In this document: positions 42,579-50,967 of the stretch, piece after piece
How the letters are laid out: each line of letters opens with the position of its first letter
Position numbering within the stretch: the first letter of the stretch is position 1
Assembly (NCBI GenBank): GCA_023411795.1
Contig: JAEYOK010000008.1
Coordinates: forward strand, 13,350 to 77,349
DNA length: 64,000 bases
Source: Bacillota bacterium
Lineage (GTDB): Bacteria > Bacillota > Clostridia > DSM-8532
Direction: 5' to 3'
Position numbers and translations under genes: made by a program
Notes under the pieces: generated by a model
The model's database searches: none
Told to the model about the DNA's origin: nothing
What the model saw: the letters and a program-made list of their open reading frames with translations, nothing else

Positions 42579-44282
42579 ATGAGTCTAACACCTTTTGTAG
42601 ATGCTCTTCCAATACCAAAGGTTCTGAAGCCTGTTGAGATATGTAAGGATAGCACCTATTACGAAGTTAGAATGCAAGACTTTTTCCATCAGTTTCATAG
42701 TGAACTCAATCCAACCAAGGTCTGGGGATATGAGGGCCAGATTCCGGGGCCCGTTATTGAAAACGAGGAAGGTAAATGCACTTATGTACAATGGATGAAT
42801 AACATTGCAGATGAAAAACACATATTACCTGTTGATCATACGCTCCACGGATCCCATGAAGGTATGCCGGAAGTAAGAACAGTTGTCCACCTACACGGAG
42901 CAGAAGTAGAACCAGAAAGCGACGGGTACCCTGACGCTTGGTATACCAAAGATTTCGAAATGTGCGGTCCACGCTTTACTCAAAAAATATACAAATACCC
43001 TAACAATCAGCGCCCCACCACTCTATGGTATCATGACCATGCCCTTGGAATTACCCGATTAAATGTTTATGCCGGGTTGGCAGGAATGTACATAATCCGT
43101 AATAAAAAAGAAAGAGAACTTAATTTGCCTTCCGGAGTATATGAAATACCCTTGGTTATTCAGGATAAGACGTTTAATGAAGATGGTTCTCTTTTCTATC
43201 CAAAAAACGTACCAAATCCCCCGCCGACTTACCCGGAGGTTTCCATCACACCGGGATTTGCTGGAGATACCATTATAGTCAACGGAAAAGCTTGGCCATA
43301 TCTCGATGTAGAACAGAGAAAATATCGCTTCCGCATCTTAAATGGCTCTAATGAAAGATTTTACAGAATGAGGCTATCGTCTGGTCAGGAGTTTATTCAA
43401 ATTGGTTCGGACGGTGGTTTACTGGAAAAACCTGTACGGTTGGAGGAAATTACAATAGCTCCCTCTGAGCGTCTTGACCTTGTGATTGACTTTACAGAAC
43501 AAGCTGTGGGTGCGAATATTACACTTACAAACACAGCAAGAACACCTTTTGACTTTGGCGCTCCACCCGATCCTAATAGTGACGGGCTTATCATGCAATT
43601 TAGAGTCAAAGAAAACACTTCCGGAGAAGATACAAGTACTGTGCCCGGAGTTCTGAGTCACATAAAAAGATATAAAGAAAAAGACATATGCAAAACAAGA
43701 GATGTAACTATTAACGTAGGAACAGATAGATTCACCCGCTTGCTGTTCATGTTGAATAATCGTGAGTTTATGGGTGGTATAGTCGAAGAACCTGTTATAG
43801 GAGAGTTGGAGTGCTGGAGAATTATCAACCCCGGTCTTGGTATTCACCCTATTCATATACATCAGATTCAATTCCAGCTACTTGACCGAATACCTTTTGA
43901 TACCGATGCGTACAATCAGACCGGCCAACTGATATTAACAGGCAATCCTATACCGCCACCGGCCAATGAAAGTGGCTGGAAGGATATAATTCAGGCCTTC
44001 CCCGGACAAATAACCCGTTTGCTGATGCGATTCGGTCCTTTTACAGGAAGGTATGTATACCACTGCCACATACTGGAGCATGAAGATCATGATATGATGC
44101 GACCTTTTGATGTGGTCGAGAAAGGATGTAAACATTTCTATTGCAAGGATTGTAAAGATACTGATGGAAAATGCATGGAAAATTATGAAAGAGATACCGC
44201 CTTCCACGACCAGAAATACTACTTGACGGAGCAAGTACTCGAAGCTGAAGATCAGATGTACGATTGGAAAGACATATATTAA
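42579..44282 (+). CDS. CotA-like multicopper oxidase (laccase/bilirubin oxidase type)
   Basis: 567 residues, three cupredoxin domains, no signal peptide, as in spore-coat CotA. All copper motifs are intact: HLHGAEV, TLWYHDHALG, HPIHIHQIQF and HCHILEHEDHDMMRPF (T1 Cys, His and Met). It oxidises phenolic, pigment or metal substrates with O2, which is noteworthy in a likely anaerobe and fits a spore-coat role. A tail of about 55 residues after the last domain has CKHFYCKDCKDTDGKC, a Cys-rich cluster unusual for laccases. GAGGAAG precedes ATG 42579. An 8-bp inverted repeat lies in the upstream spacer (42501-42533) and a CATAATAT that could be a sporulation -10. Confidence 0.93.
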   Translation: MSLTPFVDALPIPKVLKPVEICKDSTYYEVRMQDFFHQFHSELNPTKVWGYEGQIPGPVIENEEGKCTYVQWMNNIADEKHILPVDHTLHGSHEGMPEVRTVVHLHGAEVEPESDGYPDAWYTKDFEMCGPRFTQKIYKYPNNQRPTTLWYHDHALGITRLNVYAGLAGMYIIRNKKERELNLPSGVYEIPLVIQDKTFNEDGSLFYPKNVPNPPPTYPEVSITPGFAGDTIIVNGKAWPYLDVEQRKYRFRILNGSNERFYRMRLSSGQEFIQIGSDGGLLEKPVRLEEITIAPSERLDLVIDFTEQAVGANITLTNTARTPFDFGAPPDPNSDGLIMQFRVKENTSGEDTSTVPGVLSHIKRYKEKDICKTRDVTINVGTDRFTRLLFMLNNREFMGGIVEEPVIGELECWRIINPGLGIHPIHIHQIQFQLLDRIPFDTDAYNQTGQLILTGNPIPPPANESGWKDIIQAFPGQITRLLMRFGPFTGRYVYHCHILEHEDHDMMRPFDVVEKGCKHFYCKDCKDTDGKCMENYERDTAFHDQKYYLTEQVLEAEDQMYDWKDIY

Positions 44283-44338
44283 GTGAGTATCGTGACGGTG
44301 ACTTTTCTAGAGTAAAAGTCACCGTCCCTATTACTCAC
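44283..44338. repeat. interspersed repeat, copy 2: long perfect hairpin
   Basis: Outer arms GTGAGTA/TACTCAC; inner arms GACGGTGACTTTT (44294-44306) and AAAAGTCACCGTC (44314-44326), exact over 13 bp. Shares 18 bp with 14879-14909. It lies between convergent genes and may end both transcripts, but has no T-run. Confidence 0.75.
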
Positions 44339-44375
44339 TATTACTCAAATAAGACGACTTACCATATCACGTTTC

Positions 44376-45884
44376 TTATTTTATCTGCGGGTTTATTTTA
44401 TTTTTGGGTTCATTGTAGCTGTTTAGGTTGTATTCGGCAGGACCTTCTAGGACATTACCCTTGTAGTCGAATCTTGAACCATGGCAGGGGCAATCCCAAG
44501 ACTTCTCCTGTGAGTTCCACTTTAGTTCGCAGCCCATATGGGGGCAGGTAGTGTCCACCAAGTAAAAATCACCTTCCTCCTCACGATAATAGCCACAACG
44601 TTTTCCGTTGACATTTACGATGATTCCTTTACCTGACTCATCAGGAATCTCTGCTTCTCCTATAGCAAGCTTTCCTGAAATCAACTGAACGGCTACATCG
44701 GCATTTTCCTTTAAAAAATTAAATGAAACAAAGTCCTTCACTCTAAGATGACTATACAATTCCTCATAGGGAGAGCTTCCGTCTAAAATCAAATCTTTTA
44801 TGATTATTGCAGCAGCAATACCATTGGTTAATCCCCATTTTCTGTATCCTGTTGCTATAAAAATGTTTTTTCTTTCAGAGTTTATATAGCCGGCATACGG
44901 AACATAGTCATGTGATATATAGTCCTGGGCTGACCACTCATATTTTACCTTGTCGGTGTTAAATGTTTTTTTAGCGAAATCCTTAAGTTTTTGATAATGA
45001 TCGTCATCCTTATGCCCTACCTTGTGGTTCTCCCCTGATATCATGAGTATTTTCTCTTCAGGAATGTATCTTAGTGATATCGAAGGTTCCTCGGCATTAA
45101 TAAAATGAGCATCGGGAAAGGATTCCATTTCAATTCCTATTATATAGCTTCTGTCAGGCTTAAGGCGGGCGAAATAAAAGCCCCTGCCATCGTAGCACGG
45201 ATAGTGGGATGCAATAATAACGTTCTTAGCATTAATACTCTTATTGTTTTTAGTTTTGATTACACATTCCTTACCCGGATGGAAGTCAATAACCCGGGTA
45301 TTTTCATAAATATGAGCGCCTTGCTTTATTGCCAGCTCTGTCAAGCCATCTAGAAAGCGTTTGGGATGAAATTGGGCCTGATTATTCATTTTAAGAGCAC
45401 ATAAAACATCTATGGGAATAGGTATTTCCTTTTCAAAGGAGCAATTAATACCCATCTGCTGATAGATTTCGAATTCCTTTTCCAGTTTGGGCACATATTC
45501 TTCATCCTGAGTAAACAAATATGCCGGAAGTCTTTTAAACTGGCAGTCTATATTATTTTGTACTGATATATTCTCAATAAAATCAATAGCCTCTGTGTTT
45601 GCTCTATAATATTCTTTTGCTTTTTCTAAACCATATCTTTTTTCAATGCGTGAATATGTGTAACCATGCTGAGCTGTGGCTTTTCCGGTGTTTCTTCCCG
45701 TTGTACCGAAGCCCACCTTATTTGCATCAATTAAAGTCGCATTTAAACCCGCTTTTGTCAAAAGATATAGGCAGGTCATACCTGTAATACCGCCGCCAAT
45801 TACTAGATAATCAGTCGATATATCTTCTTTTAGCGCTTCATAGCTTCTTTCCTCAGAACTGGAAATCCAATAAGGTGTATTCAT
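44376..45884 (-). CDS. FAD-dependent oxidoreductase with C-terminal Rieske domain
   Basis: 502 residues. A DAO-type FAD domain (YLVIGGGITGMTCLYLL, GFGTTGRNTGKATAQHGYTY, FIATGYRKWGLTNGIAAA) is fused to a Rieske [2Fe-2S] domain (about 405-495) with ligands in TTCPHMGCEL and WDCPCHGSRFDYKG. Similar YhfW-type proteins occur in Firmicutes; donor and acceptor are unknown. AAGGAG is eight bases before ATG 45884; ATG 45890 is too near. Convergent with the multicopper oxidase gene, so a redox pairing is possible but unproved. Confidence 0.92.
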   Translation of the reverse strand: MNTPYWISSSEERSYEALKEDISTDYLVIGGGITGMTCLYLLTKAGLNATLIDANKVGFGTTGRNTGKATAQHGYTYSRIEKRYGLEKAKEYYRANTEAIDFIENISVQNNIDCQFKRLPAYLFTQDEEYVPKLEKEFEIYQQMGINCSFEKEIPIPIDVLCALKMNNQAQFHPKRFLDGLTELAIKQGAHIYENTRVIDFHPGKECVIKTKNNKSINAKNVIIASHYPCYDGRGFYFARLKPDRSYIIGIEMESFPDAHFINAEEPSISLRYIPEEKILMISGENHKVGHKDDDHYQKLKDFAKKTFNTDKVKYEWSAQDYISHDYVPYAGYINSERKNIFIATGYRKWGLTNGIAAAIIIKDLILDGSSPYEELYSHLRVKDFVSFNFLKENADVAVQLISGKLAIGEAEIPDESGKGIIVNVNGKRCGYYREEEGDFYLVDTTCPHMGCELKWNSQEKSWDCPCHGSRFDYKGNVLEGPAEYNLNSYNEPKNKINPQIK

Positions 45885-45967
45885 AATCATATCTCCTTAA
45901 CATCAACATCATTTTGCTTATTGTGTGATGATTAAGCCAATAAAATACAAATACACCACAGTTTTAT

Positions 45968-46237
45968 TTAAATTATTCCATTGAAATAAAGCCAGGCTAA
46001 GACTGCTTGTACCAAGATTATTATAGGAACACCTAATGTAAAAGAGAGATGTTTTGTTTTATGCCTGAAAAAGGACATAGATATGTATAGTCCTATGGAA
46101 CCTCCCATTATAGCGATAAAAAATAGTGTCTTTTCGGGAATCCTCCTCTTTTTGTGAATAGCTGCGCTTTTATCGTATCCTGAAAGACCAAACGCCAATA
46201 TATTGATTATAACTAAGTATCCAATTATCAATTCCAT
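45968..46237 (-). CDS. DUF1294 membrane protein
   Basis: 89 residues with three hydrophobic helices. DUF1294 features: SGYDKSAAIHKKRRIPEKTL, IMGGSIGLYISMSFFRHKTKH and FTLGVPIIILVQ. Function unknown. AAGAGA precedes ATG 46237. It lies between the cardiolipin synthase and FAD-Rieske genes on the same strand, 83 bp before the latter. Confidence 0.88.
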   Translation of the reverse strand: MELIIGYLVIINILAFGLSGYDKSAAIHKKRRIPEKTLFFIAIMGGSIGLYISMSFFRHKTKHLSFTLGVPIIILVQAVLAWLYFNGII

Positions 46238-46312
46238 AATAATCTCTTTTCACTTATCATTATTTAGGTAGATTCATTTTAGCACAAATCTTGCATGTTC
46301 ATGTAATAACTC

Positions 46313-47854
46313 CTACATTAAAGGCGCAAAGAGTCTAAAAAATCCTCTTATTATTCGTTTTGAAAATTTAATATTTTTGCATTCTTCAAGGGTAATCTGA
46401 TGGCAATCATTAAATGTGGCGTCAAAATCATCCTTTATTTTTTTAATAGACTTAGTTCTGTATAGCCACACTCCACATTCAAAATGAAAATAAAGGCTTC
46501 GGTAATCAAGATTAATTGAGCCTACTGTCCCCAGTTCATCATCGCATACAAAGGCTTTTGAATGAAGGAACCCGGGGGTATATTCATATATTTTGACACT
46601 TGCTTCAATCAATATTTCATAATACGATTGAGTGACGAGGAATACATACCATTTATCAGGGATGTGAGGAGTTACAATTCTTACATCAACTCCGCTTTTA
46701 GCGGCGCGAATAAGTGTCGTCGTCATTTCATAATCCAGCACCAGATAAGGTGTATAGATATATATATATTTTTTTGCCCTTCCAATCATGTTTATATAAG
46801 TGAACTCTCCAACCGGCTCACTATCTAGAGGATTATCACCATAGGGCTGAACATAGCCCTCAATATTAAGATCTTTAAAGTTTAGTTCATTTGGCTTGAA
46901 TCGTGAATAATCTTCCTGGGTCTTTGAAATGAATTCCCAAAGATGTAGAAACATCAATGTCATGCTCCAGACAGCCTCTCCTCTAATAAGAATGGCAGCA
47001 TCCTTCCAGTGACCATATTTTTCGTAGGCGTTAATGTATTCATCAGCAAGGTTAATTCCCCCGGTATATGCCGTATGCCCGTCAATCACAATAATTTTTC
47101 TGTGATCCCGGTGGTTCATGCGTATCTCCAATAGCGGTGTAAAGGGGTTAAATGCATAGCATTTTATACCTTTTGCTCTCAACTTTTCATAGTATTTATT
47201 TGGAAGTGTAGTTAGACAACCCGCATCGTCGTACATGACACGTATGTCCACTCCCTGTCCGGCCTTCTCTTCAAGTATTGATAATATGGTATTCCACATT
47301 AACCCCTCTCTGATTATAAATGTTTCAATAAAAATAAAATCTTTCGCTTTTTTTAATTCCTCAATAAACGAAAGAAAAAAATCTTCACCTGAAGAGAAAT
47401 ACTCGGTTTCTATATTCTTATATATCGGAAATCCGGAAGCCGTGGAGATATACTGGGACTGATTCGCCACACAACTGTCCTGCATTTTCAGCTCCTCAAT
47501 AATTTCCTTATCTTCATTCATAAGGGGAAGCATTCTTTCATAAATACTGTTAATCCTTTTTCGGAATTTTTTGCTAGTTACATTGGTCCTTAAAATTATA
47601 TATAGAATTCCTCCGAAAACTGGAAATATCATAATCGGAAGAACCCATGCAAGTTTGTGGGCCGGATTGCTTCTTTGGCTTATAATGAAAAACACCATCG
47701 TAAGACTTAATATGCTAAACAGCGAGTAAAGGAATAAAAAGGATATTCTGAGCCTTAGTATCAAGAGTAATAGTATGGCAATCTGAGCTATCATTAGCAT
47801 TGCCATTATAACTATTCTACTGAATATAACCTTCAATACCTTCTTCAAATTCAT
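46313..47854 (-). CDS. cls: cardiolipin synthase (phospholipase D family)
   Basis: 513-residue membrane enzyme joining two phosphatidylglycerols to cardiolipin. Two N-terminal helices (about 10-65), then two HKD motifs: HRDHRKIIVIDGHTAYTGG and LHSKAFVCDDELGTVGSIN. An extra NPAHKLAWVLPI segment is typical of the long Cls. AGGAG is one base from ATG 47854 and seven from TTG 47848, so the TTG may be the true start; an upstream TTG is at 47866. It would use the product of the PgsA pathway encoded at 3 kb. Confidence 0.95.
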   Translation of the reverse strand: MNLKKVLKVIFSRIVIMAMLMIAQIAILLLLILRLRISFLFLYSLFSILSLTMVFFIISQRSNPAHKLAWVLPIMIFPVFGGILYIILRTNVTSKKFRKRINSIYERMLPLMNEDKEIIEELKMQDSCVANQSQYISTASGFPIYKNIETEYFSSGEDFFLSFIEELKKAKDFIFIETFIIREGLMWNTILSILEEKAGQGVDIRVMYDDAGCLTTLPNKYYEKLRAKGIKCYAFNPFTPLLEIRMNHRDHRKIIVIDGHTAYTGGINLADEYINAYEKYGHWKDAAILIRGEAVWSMTLMFLHLWEFISKTQEDYSRFKPNELNFKDLNIEGYVQPYGDNPLDSEPVGEFTYINMIGRAKKYIYIYTPYLVLDYEMTTTLIRAAKSGVDVRIVTPHIPDKWYVFLVTQSYYEILIEASVKIYEYTPGFLHSKAFVCDDELGTVGSINLDYRSLYFHFECGVWLYRTKSIKKIKDDFDATFNDCHQITLEECKNIKFSKRIIRGFFRLFAPLM

Positions 47855-48050
47855 TCTCCTATACAATCCGATTAGAACAATTAAATTTTATTATTTAATA
47901 TTATGTCTATTATTTATCCATAATAATATCGTAATTTTAAATAATTATTACCTCAAATTAACATGCAAGATTTATCGCTTTTTGACCACAATATTGAATG
48001 GACATCTTTTTTGATGAGCCGAATCTTTTACGGTAAGGAGGTGATAAATC

Positions 48051-48272
48051 ATGTCTAGGCCTAAAACGCCTATTGTACCTTCAAGCCGTGAAGCTTTGAC
48101 TAAATTCAAATTGGAATGTGCCCAAGAAATTGGCCATCTTCAGTATTGTAAAGAAAACAATGATCACTACAAAGGCGACCTACCTTCGAGCCAGAATGGC
48201 CATGAGGGTGGACCCATAGGTGGTCAAATGGTAAAACGTATGATAAAGATGGCTGAGGAAAGCATGAAATAA
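48051..48272 (+). CDS. alpha/beta-type small acid-soluble spore protein
   Basis: DNA-protecting spore-core protein, 73 residues. Family signatures are ALTKFKLECAQEIG at the N-side (with the germination-protease-type QEIG cleavage region) and SSQNGHEGG...GGQMVKRMIKMAEE at the C-side. It differs from classical members by a longer middle (about ten residues, HLQYCKENNDHYKG) and an extra glycine stretch before GGQMV, and has two Cys. AAGGAGGTGAT, a full consensus site, precedes ATG 48051. Forespore expression is expected; no clear sigma-G promoter was found by eye. A 37-residue Asn-rich gene follows. Confidence 0.9.
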   Translation: MSRPKTPIVPSSREALTKFKLECAQEIGHLQYCKENNDHYKGDLPSSQNGHEGGPIGGQMVKRMIKMAEESMK

Positions 48273-48299
48273 CAATTTATTTTAGAAAGGAGTATATCA

Positions 48300-48413
48300 A
48301 TGGACGACAACAGACAGAAGAACAACAGAAACAATAACAATAACAATAGGGAAAACAACAAGGAAAACAACAAGGAAAATAACAGAGAAAACTGCGAAAA
48401 CAACAAAGAGTAA
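48300..48413 (+). CDS. Asn-rich 37-residue small protein, probably spore-associated
   Basis: MDDNRQKNNRNNNNNNRE... ends ENCENNKE; about half Asn, the rest Lys, Glu, Arg. GAAAGGAG precedes ATG 48300 at good spacing. It lies 27 bp after the spore protein gene and directly before a strong terminator, so the two probably form one transcript. No family is recognised; composition recalls small spore proteins. The opposite-strand frame here is a shadow. Confidence 0.65.
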   Translation: MDDNRQKNNRNNNNNNRENNKENNKENNRENCENNKE

Positions 48414-48436
48414 CATTAATAGAAGCGCCTAACGAG

Positions 48437-48462
48437 ACCGCCCGACATGGGCGGTTTTTTTT
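48437..48462 (+). terminator. rho-independent terminator of the spore-protein unit
   Basis: ACCGCCC/GGGCGGT stem, 5-nt loop, T8 on the plus strand. Confidence 0.92.
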
Positions 48463-48481
48463 AATTGAACAAGTAAGCAGC

Positions 48482-48511
48482 CTGACTTGTTGGCTTGTTC
48501 TGTGGTATAAT
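48482..48511 (+). promoter_or_regulatory. promoter of the E2-like gene
   Basis: CTGACT (48482-48487), 18-bp spacer ending in TGG (extended -10), consensus TATAAT (48506-48511). Confidence 0.6.
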
Positions 48512-48539
48512 AATTACATACTTACCTTTAGGAGGAGCA

Positions 48540-49418
48540 ATGCCAAATAGAAAACGACGCTTTGGTGACAGATATGACGGAAGAAAGATTAGAACTCTTG
48601 ATCCCTTCTACAAAATAATTCCATATATTATGAAAACACGTATTGATGCTCAGAATTATTTTGAGGATAAAATGGAAATCAGCGGTACTGAAGCTTATAT
48701 TATCAGAAAGAGAAAAGAAACCGGTGAACGGATTTCCTTCCTTCATGTTATCATTGCCGCTATGGTAAGAGTTATTTCCCAAAAGCCTGCTCTCAATAGA
48801 TTTGTAGCAGGTCAAAAAGTGTTTGCCAGAAATGAAATACTTATTTCCTTTGTACTTAAAAAAGAATTATCTGAAGATAGTCCTGAAACCACACTAAAGG
48901 TTAAATTTAGCCCTGATGATACCTTCATGGATGTCGTTAAAAAAGTAAATAAAGCTATTGATGATAACAAGCAAGTGGATACAAAGAACGGTACCGATAA
49001 GCTTGCGAAGCTGATTATGTCTATACCCGGTCAGCTAGTTAGGTTCTTGGTATGGGTATTAAGATGTCTGGATTATATGGGGCTTATGCCAAAAATAATC
49101 AATCGTTTAAGTCCGTTCCACACCAGTGTATTTATAACCGACCTTGGATCTGTGGGAATACAACCCGTTTATCACCATCTTTATGACTTTGGTACCACAA
49201 GCGCATTTGTTGCCTTTGGTATCAAAATGAAGGAGAAGGTTATTACCTCAGATAACGAAATAGTTAATAAAAAATATGTCCGAGTTTGTGTGGTAACAGA
49301 TGAAAGAATTGCTGACGGACATTTCTTTGCAACAGCATTTAAGCTATATCGCAATCTTATCAAAAACCCTGAAGTTTTAGACAGCCCTCCCGAAAAAGTA
49401 GTTGAGGATATAGAATAA
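48540..49418 (+). CDS. 2-oxoacid dehydrogenase acyltransferase (E2)-like protein without catalytic His
   Basis: 292 residues showing the chloramphenicol-acetyltransferase/E2 fold: FLHVIIAAMVRVISQKPALNRF, SPFHTSVFITDLGSVG, FVAFGIKMKE and VVTDERIADGHFFATAFKL. It lacks lipoyl and subunit-binding domains. In E2 enzymes the last motif is HxxxDG; here it is ERIADG, so the catalytic His is replaced by Glu. A normal acyltransferase activity is therefore doubtful. AGGAGGAG precedes ATG 48540. Monocistronic with its own promoter. No dehydrogenase subunits nearby. Confidence 0.8.
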   Translation: MPNRKRRFGDRYDGRKIRTLDPFYKIIPYIMKTRIDAQNYFEDKMEISGTEAYIIRKRKETGERISFLHVIIAAMVRVISQKPALNRFVAGQKVFARNEILISFVLKKELSEDSPETTLKVKFSPDDTFMDVVKKVNKAIDDNKQVDTKNGTDKLAKLIMSIPGQLVRFLVWVLRCLDYMGLMPKIINRLSPFHTSVFITDLGSVGIQPVYHHLYDFGTTSAFVAFGIKMKEKVITSDNEIVNKKYVRVCVVTDERIADGHFFATAFKLYRNLIKNPEVLDSPPEKVVEDIE

Positions 49419-49456
49419 CATATAAAATAACTCAAAAACCTGGTGGTTTTTTATAT

Positions 49457-49517
49457 GAAGAAGGCTCCGCCTTCTTCCCGATAAATGGGTTGTCCGGTCT
49501 AAAGACAGCCCATTTAT
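49457..49517. terminator. two tandem hairpins between convergent genes
   Basis: GAAGAAGGC-TCC-GCCTTCTTC (49457-49477, perfect) and ATAAATGGGTTGTC/GACAGCCCATTTAT (49481-49517, one wobble), the second overlapping the trkH stop. A short AAAAACC/GGTTTTT hairpin with T-run just before serves the plus-strand gene. Confidence 0.6.
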
Positions 49518-50965
49518 ATATTTACCCGCTTCCAAAATGTCGGAGTAAAAAGTATAAGCATAGGATATATTTCAAGTCTTCCAAAAAGCATAACAAATGA
49601 GAAAGTAATCTTACTTATATCCGAATAGTTCGCAAAGTTCCCCATAGGACCAACAATTCCCAGACCCGGACCAACATTACCTATAGCCGTGGCAACAGCA
49701 GTGAAATTTGATACCATGTCAAATCCATCCAGGGATACAATAAGGAGTGCTCCTGTAAAAATGGCGATAAAAATAAAGAAATAATTCATAACTGCTGACA
49801 GGATATCATTATCCACTATTTTTCCCCCGTACTTGACCGAATAGACCGATCTTGGGTGAATAATTCTTCCAACCTCACGCTTAATTGTCTTAAACAACAA
49901 TACAAAGCGTACACACTTAATTCCTCCGGCTGTCGAACCAGCACTTGCTCCTATAAACATAAGAATGACAAGAATCGATTTGCTGAATGACGGCCAAAGA
50001 TCAAAATTTGTAGATGAAAAACCTGTAGTAGTCATTATCGAACTTACCTGAAATAAAGAGTGGCGAAGGCTTTCCCCGATATTGTCAAACACTCTACCGT
50101 ATATATTCCATGCTATTAGTAAAATCGCTCCAACAAAAGCAAACAGATAAAAACGGAACTCCTCATCCTTGAATATGTTTTTTATTCCGCCTTTTATTGC
50201 CTGATAATAAAGTGTAAAGTTAACACCGAAAATAAACATAAACACAGCAATTACTAATTCGTAATAAACATTATTATAGGCACCAATACTAAGATTCTTA
50301 ATTGAAAATCCTCCGGTGCCAGCAGTCGAAAAAGTATGAAGCATGGCGTCATATAGAGGCATGCCCCCTATCAGTAAAAGTATAATCTGTATAAACGTCA
50401 ACGCAGTATACATCAGATAAAGGATTTTAGCTGACTGACCTATTTTAGGAACTAGCTTGCCGGGATCCGGGCCGGGGCTTTCCGCCTTCATTATTTGAAC
50501 CGTACTGGCTCCCGCCGCAGGTAGAACAGCCAACATCATAACCAGAACACCCATACCGCCAATCCAGTTGGTAAAGCTTCTCCAAAACAAAATACCTCTT
50601 GGAAGGCTTTCGATATCCCTTATTATGGAAGAACCTGTTGTAGTAAAGCCTGAAACGGTTTCGAAAAACGCATCAACATATGAGGGAACACTTCCGCTTA
50701 AGTAAAATGGGAGGGCCCCAAAAAGAGAAACCAGTATCCATGCGATAGAAGCGATGGCAAATCCGTCCCTGGTATAGATGTTTTTGTTCTTTACCGGTAT
50801 TTTGTACATGATAAAACCTATGATGTCCATCAATATAATGGTAATCAAAAATGACACTAAATCATTCTGTTTATATATGATAGATACAAATAAGGAAGGC
50901 AGCATACTAGCCGCCCCAATAATCAAGACAATACCCAGATTTTTAGTTATCAATCTAAAGTTCAT
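49514..50965 (-). CDS. trkH: TrkH family potassium uptake membrane subunit
   Basis: 483-residue potassium channel-like transporter with repeated M1-P-M2 units. Selectivity-filter-type loops are seen in ETVSGFTTTGSSII, FSTAGTGGFSIKN, SIMTTTGFSSTNF and AIGNVGPGLGIVG. SAGSTAGGIKCVRFVLLFK lies between the later repeats. GAGAGG precedes ATG 50965. It starts two bases after trkA, its NAD-binding gating partner. Confidence 0.94.
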   Translation of the reverse strand: MNFRLITKNLGIVLIIGAASMLPSLFVSIIYKQNDLVSFLITIILMDIIGFIMYKIPVKNKNIYTRDGFAIASIAWILVSLFGALPFYLSGSVPSYVDAFFETVSGFTTTGSSIIRDIESLPRGILFWRSFTNWIGGMGVLVMMLAVLPAAGASTVQIMKAESPGPDPGKLVPKIGQSAKILYLMYTALTFIQIILLLIGGMPLYDAMLHTFSTAGTGGFSIKNLSIGAYNNVYYELVIAVFMFIFGVNFTLYYQAIKGGIKNIFKDEEFRFYLFAFVGAILLIAWNIYGRVFDNIGESLRHSLFQVSSIMTTTGFSSTNFDLWPSFSKSILVILMFIGASAGSTAGGIKCVRFVLLFKTIKREVGRIIHPRSVYSVKYGGKIVDNDILSAVMNYFFIFIAIFTGALLIVSLDGFDMVSNFTAVATAIGNVGPGLGIVGPMGNFANYSDISKITFSFVMLFGRLEIYPMLILFTPTFWKRVNI

Positions 50966-50967
50966 TT

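Noticed and set aside
48224..48406. Minus-strand Leu/Phe-rich frame
   Set aside because: It is the complement of the Asn-rich microprotein gene, which has a good binding site and terminator.
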